Source: DATCDE01 sp038252405
GTDB lineage: Bacteria; Actinomycetota; Actinomycetes; Prado026
Assembly (NCBI GenBank): GCA_038252405.1
Contig: JBBSAJ010000070.1
Location: 1 to 5,265 of the forward strand
Direction: 5' to 3'
DNA length: 5,265 bases
The notes under the pieces were generated by a model. The model worked only from the letters and a program-made list of their open reading frames with translations, ran no database searches and had not been told where the DNA came from. Each line of letters starts with the position of its first letter. The first letter of the stretch is position 1. Both the position numbers and the translations under genes were made by a program. This document shows positions 1-5,115 of this stretch, in pieces.

Positions 1-92
1 CCGGCCGAGAGCACCGAACCGGCCTCGACGCCCGCCCAAGCAACCCCTGCGGCACATCCGAGGGCGGCCGCTGCGGCCCACAACGGCGTCAT
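1..92 (-). CDS. N-terminus of an exported or membrane-anchored protein (partial; possibly a metallophosphoesterase)
   Basis: The minus strand has an ATG at 92 and stays open to the window edge, giving 30 residues that begin MTPLWAAAAALGCAAGVAWA. This is a long Ala/Gly/Leu-rich hydrophobic stretch close to the N-terminus, as in a signal peptide or an N-terminal membrane anchor, and the codons mostly end in G or C. G-rich sequence that could bind the ribosome (GGGG about 3 nt and GAGG about 9 nt before the ATG) lies upstream. It sits about 100 bp downstream of the DapC-type gene on the same strand, so it could be read from the same transcript. The pattern of a short hydrophobic segment followed by GVEAGSVLSA resembles the anchor of actinobacterial membrane-linked metallophosphoesterases, but no catalytic motif lies inside the window, so the family is a guess. 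The opposite strand is also open here with an Ala/Pro-rich translation, and I consider that the less likely coding strand. Confidence 0.45.
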   Translation of the reverse strand, partial: MTPLWAAAAALGCAAGVAWAGVEAGSVLSA

Positions 93-138
93 CGCCCCAG
101 CCTCGACCCCCCGGGCCGCGGAGGGCAGGCCCGCAGAG

Positions 139-187
139 CGCCCTGTGGACGGCCGGCCGGCCCCGCTCGCCCTGTGGACGGCCGGCC
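139..187. repeat. Two exact 20-bp direct repeats containing DnaA-box-like nonamers
   Basis: The 20-base unit CGCCCTGTGGACGGCCGGCC occurs at 139-158 and again, identically, at 168-187, a 29-bp period. Each copy contains TGTGGACGG (144-152 and 173-181). On the minus strand this reads CCGTCCACA, which fits the relaxed DnaA-box consensus reported for GC-rich actinobacteria (two pyrimidines, a variable base, then TCCACA). Each copy ends in the palindrome GGCCGGCC. The repeat lies wholly in the spacer just after the dapC stop. A binding function is inference; the identity of the two copies is seen directly. Confidence 0.7.
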
Positions 188-188
188 G
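154..188 (-). terminator. Possible hairpin terminator after the DapC-type gene
   Basis: CGGCCGGCC at 154-162 is the reverse complement of GGCCGGCCG at 180-188, giving a 9-bp all-GC stem with a 17-nt loop immediately downstream of the dapC stop codon on the minus strand. No T-tract follows, which is common for actinobacterial hairpins. The arms also belong to the direct repeats, so the structure may be a by-product of them. A minus-strand gene begins about 60 bp beyond, so it may only attenuate transcription. Confidence 0.3.
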
Positions 189-191
189 CGG

Positions 192-1352
192 CTACGCGCG
201 CAGCGCCGACAGCCGGCGCACCGCCTCTCGCAGCACCTCGTCCTTCTTGCAGAACGCGAACCGGACGAGGGTCCGCGCCACCTCCGGGTCGTCGTGGAAC
301 ACCGACACCGGCACGCCCACGACACCCGCCCGGTGTGGCAGGTCCCGGCAGAACGCGAGAGCGTCGCTCGCACCCAGCGGCGCCGCGTCGGCGATGACGA
401 AGTACGTCCCGCGCGGCACCGACACCGCGAGCCCGGCCTCGCGCAGACCGGCGACGAGAAGGTCGCGCTTGGCCTGGAGCGCGCCGGCCACCCCGGCATA
501 CACCTCGTCACCGAGCCCCAGTCCGACGGCCACCGCCGGCTGGAACGGCCCCGAGCCGACGTAGGTGAGGAACTGCTTGACGGTGCGGACCGCCGTCACC
601 GCCTCGGCGGGCCCACTGACCCAACCGACCTTCCAGCCGGTCGTCGAGAACGTCTTGCCCGCGGAGCTGATCGTCAGGGTGCGCTCGACCATCCCGGGCA
701 GGGTCGCGACCGGTACGTGCTCGGCCCCGTCGAACGTCAGGTGCTCGTAGACCTCATCGGTCACCACCCAGGCCTCGTGCTCGCGCGCCAGCTCACAGAC
801 GAGCTCGATCTCCTCATGCGTGAAGACCTTGCCGGTCGGGTTGTGTGGGGTGTTGAGCAGCACCATCCGGGTCCGCGGCGAGAAGGCCGCCCGCAACGAG
901 GTCTCGTCGACGGCGAAGTCGGGGAACCGCAGCACCGACGTGCGACGGACCGCCCCGGCCAGGGCGATCGACGCGGCGTAGCTGTCGTAGTACGGCTCGA
1001 AGGTGACCACCTCGTCGCCGGGCTCGCATAGCGCCAGGATCGTCGCCGCGATCGCCTCGGTCGCCCCCACCGTGACGAGGACCTCGGACCGCGGGTCGAG
1101 CCGGATACCGTAGAACCGCTTCTGGTGGGCCGCCACGGCCTCGAGGAGCTCCGGGACACCAGGGCCGGGCGGGTACTGGTTGCGGCCGCCCTCGATGGCC
1201 GCGACCGCGGCCCGGAGCACCTCTCGCGGGCCGTCGGTGTCCGGGAAGCCCTGGCCGAGGTTGATCGCCCCGGTCTGGACCGCGAGCGCCGACATCTCGG
1301 CGAAGATCGTCGTGCCGAACCCACGCATCCGCTCGACCAACGGGATCACCAT
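192..1352 (-). CDS. dapC: PLP-dependent aminotransferase, DapC-type (probable N-succinyl-LL-diaminopimelate aminotransferase)
   Basis: This 386-residue class I/II (fold type I) aminotransferase is of full family length. Its visible motifs are NLGQGFPDTDGP near 31-42, NQYPPGPG near 58-65, the phosphate-site stretch VTVGATEA near 93-100, FEPYYDSY near 118-125 with the cofactor-stacking tyrosine, NTPHNPTGK near 167-175 (Asn171), VTDEVYEH near 197-204 (Asp199 for the pyridine nitrogen, Tyr202), SSAGKTFSTTGWKVGW near 229-244 with Lys233 as the Schiff-base lysine, and LVRFAFCK near 362-369 with Arg364 for the substrate carboxylate. The pattern follows, from memory, the mycobacterial protein annotated DapC (Rv0858c). 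That enzyme converts N-succinyl-2-amino-6-ketopimelate and glutamate to N-succinyl-LL-diaminopimelate in the cytosol. Close relatives act on kynurenine, methionine or other amino acids, so the substrate is less certain than the fold. The ATG at 1352 is chosen because a -10-like hexamer sits eight bases upstream; a second Met at residue 9 is possible. There is no clear Shine-Dalgarno. Confidence 0.88.
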   Translation of the reverse strand: MVIPLVERMRGFGTTIFAEMSALAVQTGAINLGQGFPDTDGPREVLRAAVAAIEGGRNQYPPGPGVPELLEAVAAHQKRFYGIRLDPRSEVLVTVGATEAIAATILALCEPGDEVVTFEPYYDSYAASIALAGAVRRTSVLRFPDFAVDETSLRAAFSPRTRMVLLNTPHNPTGKVFTHEEIELVCELAREHEAWVVTDEVYEHLTFDGAEHVPVATLPGMVERTLTISSAGKTFSTTGWKVGWVSGPAEAVTAVRTVKQFLTYVGSGPFQPAVAVGLGLGDEVYAGVAGALQAKRDLLVAGLREAGLAVSVPRGTYFVIADAAPLGASDALAFCRDLPHRAGVVGVPVSVFHDDPEVARTLVRFAFCKKDEVLREAVRRLSALRA

Positions 1353-1360
1353 GGGTCAGC

Positions 1361-1366
1361 ACGCTA
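1361..1366 (-). promoter_or_regulatory. Candidate -10 box for a leaderless dapC transcript
   Basis: On the minus strand TAGCGT (1366 down to 1361) matches the TANNNT form of actinobacterial -10 boxes and ends eight bases before the ATG of dapC. Transcription would then start at or next to the A of the start codon, giving a leaderless mRNA. This agrees with the absence of a Shine-Dalgarno sequence. No good -35 hexamer is visible at 17-18 bp spacing, so the call rests on the -10 box and its position. Confidence 0.4.
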
Positions 1367-1375
1367 GCGGCTCGT

Positions 1376-1398
1376 CGGACCCCACGAGGGTCCGGACC
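1376..1398. promoter_or_regulatory. Overlapping inverted repeats upstream of dapC (candidate operator)
   Basis: CGGACCC at 1376-1382 and GGGTCCG at 1388-1394 are perfect 7-bp inverted arms around a 5-base centre. The right arm overlaps a second perfect palindrome, GGTCCGGACC, at 1389-1398. The cluster covers the -35 region of the proposed dapC promoter, where a repressor would act. A transcriptional regulator site is inference, and GC-rich DNA yields short palindromes easily. Confidence 0.3.
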
Positions 1399-1494
1399 GG
1401 CCATCCGGTGGTGGTCCGTACGGGGGACGCCAGGCGTGTTCGCCGATCCGGACGATGCCCGCGATGTCAGCATGGACGCGTGGGTGAGGTAGAG

Positions 1495-2410
1495 ATCGAC
1501 GCCGTCGCCCTCGACCGCCGGGCTCGTCCGCACGTCGAGTCCGCGGACGCCTTCATCTTCATCCCCGGGCCGCCTACGCCCCGCCGTGCGTCGCTGGGGA
1601 CCGGCTGTCGGCCATCCCCCCGTCACTGGACCCGTTCACGGCTAAGAACGCCGAGCTGTCGAGCGTCGACGTCGACGCGGCCCTGCGCCAGGCAGGGCGC
1701 GTCGACACCGAGCACGACCACGGCAGCCTGGAGTTCGTGCGGCGCGACGGCCGGATCGGCACCGTGTGCCCCCACCGGGGCCCGGTCCTGGGTGGTTCCC
1801 CGGTGCCAGGTGATGTGCGGGTGGTCCTTCAGGTGAGCCGGTGGGACCGGCTCAACGACATGACGGGTGTCCGGCAGGCGTTCGGCGGCCATCTCCACGG
1901 GCTTCCGGACGACGGGCACCGCATGCTGGTAGGCCCTGATGTGTCGGATGCCTCGGACGACCCGGAGGGGGCCGAGGTCCTTTCGGGCTGCGAGTACCTG
2001 TGGCGGATGCAGCCGACGCCTGCGCGGTGGCGCGTTCACCCGGCCCGCCTGCCGATGGACGACTTCGACGAGAACGCCCACCTGGTGAACGCCCTGCAGT
2101 GGCGGGCCGACGTCGTCGTGCAGAAGAGCCTGGTGGAGGGCTTCGGGCTGACCGTCACCGAGCCGATGTGGAAGGGCCCGGCCGGTGGTTGCCTTCGCCG
2201 TAGGCGGCATCTCGGACCAGATCGTCGACTGGGACAGTGGCCTGCTCCCGGCGAACCTCGACGGCTTCGCCGTGCTGCTGGGCGATCTGCTGGCGGACCA
2301 GCCGTATGCCGCGACGCTGGGTGCCGCCGCGAGGAGAGCGGGTGCGCGACCTGTTCCTCGGTGACCGGCACCTGACGCAGTACGTTCACCTGTTCGACTC
2401 CCTCGGCTGA
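1495..2410 (+). pseudogene. Remnant of a trehalose synthase/GT-B glycosyltransferase (TreT-like, GT4 family)
   Basis: This is a broken gene whose pieces can be read in order across three frames. The first piece (about 1495-1560, frame of 1495) ends RPHVESADAFIF. The second (about 1560-2177, frame of 1623) runs AYAPPCVAGDRLSAIPPSLDPF, then VLQVSRWDRLNDM, LVGPDVSDASDDPEGAEVL, LPMDDFDENAHLVNALQ and VVVQKSLVEGFGLTVTE, ending MWKG. The third (2179-2334) reads RPVVAFAVGGISDQIVD up to LGAAAR. The fourth (2339-2410) reads RVRDLFLGDRHLTQYVHLF and ends at the TGA. These are the donor-site and C-terminal motifs of TreT, which joins a nucleotide-activated glucose to glucose to give trehalose. The N-terminal acceptor domain is missing, apart from the short first piece. 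The breaks look like one extra base in the GGGCCC run near 2175-2179, one extra A near 2335, and a more disturbed junction near 1560. Frames 1737-2375 alone could be misannotated as an intact glycosyltransferase. Confidence 0.85.
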
Positions 2411-2457
2411 GCTCAGCCCGCCCCGACGGTCTCGCCAGCCCTCGCCGGTGGCCTCCC

Positions 2458-2493
2458 TTCCGCGAGGTGGCCCCGCGGCATACGCTCCGAGCC
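2458..2493 (+). promoter_or_regulatory. Candidate promoter for a leaderless amidase transcript
   Basis: TACGCT at 2481-2486 fits TANNNT and ends seven bases before the ATG at 2494, so the start codon could be the first transcribed triplet. A weak -35 candidate, TTCCGC at 2458-2463, stands 17 bp upstream and shares only the leading TT with the consensus. There is no convincing Shine-Dalgarno before this ATG, as expected for a leaderless message. Confidence 0.4.
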
Positions 2494-3906
2494 ATGACCC
2501 CCAGCAGCGACGTCGACCTCGCCACTCTCAGCGCCCTGCACCACGCCGACGCGGTCCGCGAAGGACGGCTCCGCGCCAGAGCAGGTGTGGAGGCGGCGCT
2601 GGCCCGGATCGCCGAGCGCGACCCGGCGCTCGGGGCCATCAGCGCGCTGCGGGCCGAGCAGGCCCTCGCGGACGCCGACGCCCTGGACGCCGGTGGCCCG
2701 GGGCACGACGGCCCGCTCGCAGGGGTTCCGGTGGCGATCAAGGAGGAGCTCGACGTCGGCGGAATGATCACCACTTTCGGCGGCCTGGCCAACACCCGGG
2801 CGGCCGAGGATGACTGTGAGTCGGTCCGGCGGCTGCGTGCGGCGGGGGCTGTCGTCGTCGCCAAGACCTGTATGCCGGAGTTCGGCCAGTTCCCGTTCAC
2901 CGAGAGCGCGTCCCGGGGCGTGACCCACAACCCCTGGGACCGGGCCCGCTCGACGGGCGGGTCCAGCGGGGGGTCGGCGGCGGCGGTGGCGTCCGGAATG
3001 GTCCCCGTGGCGATGGGCGGCGACGGCGGCGGCTCGATCCGCATCCCCGCCTCGTGCTGCGGCCTGGTCGGCCTCAAGCCCAGCCGGGGCCGTGTCAGCG
3101 CGGCTCCGCACGCGGCCCTGTGGGGCGCGCTGGGCACCATCGGCCCGCTCACCCGGACGGTCGCCGACACGGCGCTGGTCTACGACGTCATCAGCGGCAG
3201 CACGCCGACGGACCGGTTCACTGCCACACCGCCGCGACGCCCTTTCCTCGAGTCGGCCACCACCGACCCGGGAGTGCTCCGCATCGGGTGGACGACCAAG
3301 GCGGTCCTGCCCGGCACCCCGGTCGACCCCCAGATCGCGGCGGCCGTGGCCGAGACCGCGGCGGCACTGGCCGAGCTGGGGCACCATGTCGAGCGGGTCG
3401 ACCTCAGATGGCCGACGCCGACCCACGCCTTCCTGCCGCAGTTCTACGCGGCCGTCCGGGAGGAGACCGGCCTCGTCGAGCACCCGGACCGGCTCGAGTG
3501 GCGCACCCGTTCGACCGCCCGGATGGCGGGCTGGGCTCGGCCGGGGGTCGTCAGGGCGGCCGAGCGCGCCGGTGACCGGGTCGCCGCCACCCTCAGCTCA
3601 CGGCTGGCGGGCTTCGACATCCTCCTCACCCCGATGATGGCGACCCTGCCCCCGCCGGTCGGCCGCCTCGACGGCATCGGCAGCCTGCACGCCCAGGTCA
3701 GGTCGCTGCCGATGGTTGCCTTCGCCGTGATCCTCAACGTCACCGGCTTCCCGGGGATCTCGGTCCCGGCCGGGTCCAGCCGCGAGGGCTGGCCGATCGG
3801 CGTCCAGCTCCTGACCGCCTCCGCCGACGAGGGCCTGCTCCTGGCCGTCGCCGCCCAGCTCGAGCGCTCGCGCCCATGGCCCCTCGTCGTGCCCTCCTCG
3901 TCCTGA
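2494..3906 (+). CDS. Amidase-signature family hydrolase
   Basis: The 470-residue protein has the usual amidase-signature length and the Ser-cisSer-Lys triad. Lys83 lies in GVPVAIKEELDVGG, the cis-Ser is in STGGSSGGSAAAVASG (Ser157 or Ser158), and the nucleophile is Ser181 in GGDGGGSIRIPASCCGLVGLKPSRGRVS. A typical C-terminal half follows, with TGFPGISVPAG and WPIGVQLL. Such enzymes hydrolyse carboxamides (R-CO-NH2 to acid and ammonia) or related amide bonds in the cytosol. No signal peptide or membrane segment is seen. The lysine motif has IKEE where many members have VKD, and the serine motif has GGDGGGS rather than the common GTDTGGS, so the substrate cannot be named. It is not likely to be GatA, because no gatB or gatC partner is adjacent. 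The ATG at 2494 is preferred over a GTG at 2467 (9 residues longer) because of the -10 box seven bases upstream. The LD-carboxypeptidase gene starts 43 bp downstream. Confidence 0.92.
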   Translation: MTPSSDVDLATLSALHHADAVREGRLRARAGVEAALARIAERDPALGAISALRAEQALADADALDAGGPGHDGPLAGVPVAIKEELDVGGMITTFGGLANTRAAEDDCESVRRLRAAGAVVVAKTCMPEFGQFPFTESASRGVTHNPWDRARSTGGSSGGSAAAVASGMVPVAMGGDGGGSIRIPASCCGLVGLKPSRGRVSAAPHAALWGALGTIGPLTRTVADTALVYDVISGSTPTDRFTATPPRRPFLESATTDPGVLRIGWTTKAVLPGTPVDPQIAAAVAETAAALAELGHHVERVDLRWPTPTHAFLPQFYAAVREETGLVEHPDRLEWRTRSTARMAGWARPGVVRAAERAGDRVAATLSSRLAGFDILLTPMMATLPPPVGRLDGIGSLHAQVRSLPMVAFAVILNVTGFPGISVPAGSSREGWPIGVQLLTASADEGLLLAVAAQLERSRPWPLVVPSSS

Positions 3907-3941
3907 GCGCCGACGCCCCCACAGGGCCGGCCGTGCCAGGC

Positions 3942-3946
3942 GGGGG
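3942..3946 (+). promoter_or_regulatory. Ribosome binding site of the LD-carboxypeptidase gene, pairable with an upstream C-run
   Basis: GGGGGA at 3942-3947 lies three bases before the ATG at 3950 and is the only SD-like element, so it fixes this start. CCCCC at 3916-3920 can pair with these five G residues across a 21-nt loop that itself contains GGCCGGCC. This could lower initiation, but the stem is only five pairs long. No separate promoter is visible in the 43-bp gap, so expression from the amidase promoter is likely. Confidence 0.4.
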
Positions 3947-3949
3947 ACC

Positions 3950-4855
3950 ATGACCGGCCTGCGACGTCCGCCGGCCCTGCGAACCGGGGACCGGGTGGGC
4001 GCCGTCGCGCCGTCCGGGCCGGTCCCCCCGCACCGCCTCGGTGCCGGGCTCGCCGCCCTGCGCGGGTGGGGCCTCGAGGTCGTCGAGGGGGCGCACCTGC
4101 GGAAAACCCACCCCGACCTGCCCTACCTCTCGGCGGCGGACCAGGACCGGGCCGACGACCTCACCGACGCCTGGCTCGACCCGGACACCACGGCGGTCCT
4201 GTGCGCCCGGGGCGGCTACGGCGTTCAGCGGGTGCTGGGCCTGCTGGACCCGCGCCGGCTCGCACAGGCACCGCCCAAGGTTCTGGTCGGGTTCTCGGAC
4301 GCCACCGTGCTGCTGCACCTGCTGGCCGTGCGCCTCAGGGTGTCCGCCATCCACGGCCCGGCGGTGACCGGGCTCGGGGACGGCGACGAGGCGTCCCGGG
4401 CGCACCTGCGCCGCCTCCTGTTCGAGCCACACGCCGTGACGGACCTCGCCACCGGCCTCGAGCGCATCGTCGGGGGAGAGGCGCAAGGCCCGCTCGTCGG
4501 CGGCAACCTCGCGATGCTGGCCTCGTCGGTCGGCACCGGCGATCTGGTGCCGGCCCGCGGCGCCATCGCGATGCTCGAGGACGTCGACGAGACGCCGTAC
4601 CGTCTCGACAGAGCGCTCACCCAGCTGCTCCGGACCGGGTGGTTCGACGGGGCGCGGGGTGTCGTCCTGGGCGACTTCACCGCCTGTGGGGACCCGGCGC
4701 AGGTCCGCATGGTGCTGCGCGACCGGCTCGTCCCCCTCAGGGTGCCGGTCGCCGTCGGCGCTCCATTCGGGCACGGCACCCCCAACATCGCCTTCCCCCT
4801 GGGCGCGCCCGCCGTCCTGGCGGCAGGGGCCCTCACCCTGACCCCCTGGGACTGA
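3950..4855 (+). CDS. ldcA: Muramoyltetrapeptide LD-carboxypeptidase, peptidase family S66 (LdcA/MccF-like)
   Basis: The 301-residue protein is of usual S66 length and carries the whole family pattern. It has an N-terminal GDRVGAVAPSGPV strand-turn, then CARGGYGVQRVLGLLD near 85-100, the nucleophile-elbow motif VGFSDATVLLHLL with Ser116, HGPAV near 135-139, GGNLAMLASSVGT near 184-196, LEDVDETPYRLDRALTQLL near 209-227 with Glu210, and VGAPFGHGTPNIAFPLG near 269-285 with His275. Ser116, Glu210 and His275 match the Ser-Glu-His triad of this family. LdcA is cytosolic and removes the terminal D-Ala from the tetrapeptide of recycled muropeptides, cutting the L,D bond after the diamino acid. MccF-type relatives instead cleave microcin C-like peptide-nucleotides, and sequence alone does not fully separate the two. 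The recycling role is favoured because no microcin genes are near. It lies 43 bp behind the amidase gene on the same strand, probably in one transcript, and 260 bp before rpsB. Confidence 0.92.
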   Translation: MTGLRRPPALRTGDRVGAVAPSGPVPPHRLGAGLAALRGWGLEVVEGAHLRKTHPDLPYLSAADQDRADDLTDAWLDPDTTAVLCARGGYGVQRVLGLLDPRRLAQAPPKVLVGFSDATVLLHLLAVRLRVSAIHGPAVTGLGDGDEASRAHLRRLLFEPHAVTDLATGLERIVGGEAQGPLVGGNLAMLASSVGTGDLVPARGAIAMLEDVDETPYRLDRALTQLLRTGWFDGARGVVLGDFTACGDPAQVRMVLRDRLVPLRVPVAVGAPFGHGTPNIAFPLGAPAVLAAGALTLTPWD

Positions 4856-4880
4856 GCCCCCGCGGACCCGGCCGGGCGGA

Positions 4881-4911
4881 TTCGCCTGCAACGGGTCGGA
4901 CTCCGTAGACT
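4881..4911 (+). promoter_or_regulatory. Candidate rpsB promoter
   Basis: TAGACT at 4906-4911 is a good TANNNT -10 hexamer. TTCGCC at 4881-4886 is a possible -35 at a rather long spacing of 19 bp and matches the consensus weakly. A start about seven bases after the -10 would fall at about 4918-4919, leaving a leader of nearly 200 nt before rpsB. Ribosomal protein genes usually have their own promoter, and none better is visible in the 260-bp gap. Confidence 0.45.
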
Positions 4912-4918
4912 CTCACCA

Positions 4919-4938
4919 CGACCGGTCTTAGCCGGTCG
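4919..4938 (+). other. Perfect 7-bp hairpin at the predicted 5' end of the rpsB transcript
   Basis: CGACCGG (4919-4925) and CCGGTCG (4932-4938) pair exactly around the 6-base loop TCTTAG. If the -10 box at 4906-4911 is right, this stem begins within a base or two of the transcription start. Such 5'-terminal stems often slow mRNA decay. It could instead be a DNA operator, or an end structure for the upstream transcript. Confidence 0.5.
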
Positions 4939-4955
4939 AATTCGCGTGCCTTCCG

Positions 4956-4984
4956 CCGGGGTCCCGAGCTCGTCTCGGCCCCGG
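4956..4984 (+). other. Long GC-rich stem-loop in the rpsB leader
   Basis: CCGGGG (4956-4961) pairs with CCCCGG (4979-4984), and CCGAG (4964-4968) pairs with CTCGG (4974-4978). This gives 11 base pairs with a two-base TC bulge on the 5' side and the five-base loop CTCGT. It is the strongest hairpin in the gap. No T-tract follows. It could be a leader structure or attenuator for rpsB, or a terminator for transcripts arriving from the amidase and ldcA genes. Confidence 0.5.
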
Positions 4985-5000
4985 GGCGCACCACGGCAGT

Positions 5001-5022
5001 CCGTAAGCCGCACGGCATACGG
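5001..5022 (+). other. Symmetrical stem-loop in the rpsB leader
   Basis: CCGTA (5001-5005) pairs with TACGG (5018-5022), and GCC (5007-5009) pairs with GGC (5014-5016). The two helices are separated by a single A-A mismatch (5006 with 5017) and closed by a GCAC tetraloop. The symmetry suggests a selected RNA structure rather than chance, but conservation has not been tested. Confidence 0.45.
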
Positions 5023-5047
5023 CGGGGTGCGCGCAGGCGCCAGGAAG

Positions 5048-5079
5048 GTCGGTCATGGGTTCCCCCAAGGGCGGCCGAC
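5048..5079 (+). other. Stem enclosing the uORF start in the rpsB leader
   Basis: GTCGG (5048-5052) is complementary to CCGAC (5075-5079). The enclosed loop contains the ATG of the upstream ORF and overlaps the end of its Shine-Dalgarno sequence (5042-5048). The stem is five pairs long and would compete with other pairings noted in the leader, so it is a weak call. Confidence 0.3.
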
Positions 5080-5099
5080 GTGAACTGTCACCCACATAG
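5055..5099 (+). CDS. Short upstream ORF (14 codons) in the rpsB leader, possible leader peptide
   Basis: ATG at 5055 opens a 14-codon frame, MGSPKGGRRELSPT, ending in TAG at 5097-5099. A strong ribosome binding site, AGGAAGG at 5042-5048, stands six bases before the ATG, which is better than that of most genes in this window. The stop codon ends one base before the rpsB Shine-Dalgarno (TAGGAG, 5101-5106) and 16 bases before the rpsB ATG. A ribosome finishing the uORF would cover or clear the rpsB initiation site, so coupling or interference is plausible. The peptide is basic (one Lys, two Arg) and has no run of a single amino acid of the kind used in amino-acid attenuators. I know of no family it belongs to. 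Its reality rests on the SD and the spacing; chance is possible in a stretch this short. Confidence 0.45.
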   Translation: MGSPKGGRRELSPT

Positions 5100-5100
5100 C

Positions 5101-5106
5101 TAGGAG
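5101..5106 (+). promoter_or_regulatory. Ribosome binding site of rpsB
   Basis: TAGGAG at 5101-5106 is nine bases before the ATG at 5116 and fixes the rpsB start. The sequence running on from it, GGAGACCCA (5103-5111), can pair with TGGGT and TCC at 5056-5063, within the first codons of the upstream ORF, with one bulged G. The initiation site may therefore alternate between open and masked forms. Confidence 0.75.
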
Positions 5107-5115
5107 ACCCACGGC

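Noticed and set aside
1..564. Ala/Pro/Thr-rich plus-strand frame open from the left edge, as if the tail of an upstream gene
   Set aside because: It would run far into the antisense of dapC, and the minus-strand reading gives a more natural protein start at 92.
174..1031. 285-residue open frame on the plus strand
   Set aside because: It is opposite the DapC-type gene and has Arg/His/Gly-rich shadow composition.
1395..1494. Possible further N-terminal pieces of the TreT remnant
   Set aside because: No frame in this stretch gives a motif I can align with confidence to the missing N-terminal domain.
1560..2340. Programmed frameshifting in the TreT-like gene
   Set aside because: Three separate shifts plus a missing N-terminal domain fit decay, and no slippery heptamer with a following structure is evident.
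2411..2457. Terminator between the TreT remnant and the amidase gene
   Set aside because: Only short four-base stems can be drawn, which are not better than chance in GC-rich DNA.
1623..3170. 515-residue open frame on the minus strand
   Set aside because: It is antisense to the TreT remnant and to the well-supported amidase, has an Arg/Pro/Ser-rich composition and shows no motif; long antisense frames are expected at this GC content.
3740..4891. 383-residue open frame on the minus strand
   Set aside because: It lies opposite ldcA and the amidase end, is low in complexity (Gly, Arg, Gln, Pro) and has no recognisable domain, while the plus strand has full catalytic motifs.
4946..5083. GTG-initiated 45-codon frame in the rpsB leader overlapping the uORF
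   Set aside because: No clear ribosome binding site, shadow-like composition (Arg, Gly, Ser, Pro), and it runs through the hairpins; the ATG at 5055 has a much better SD.
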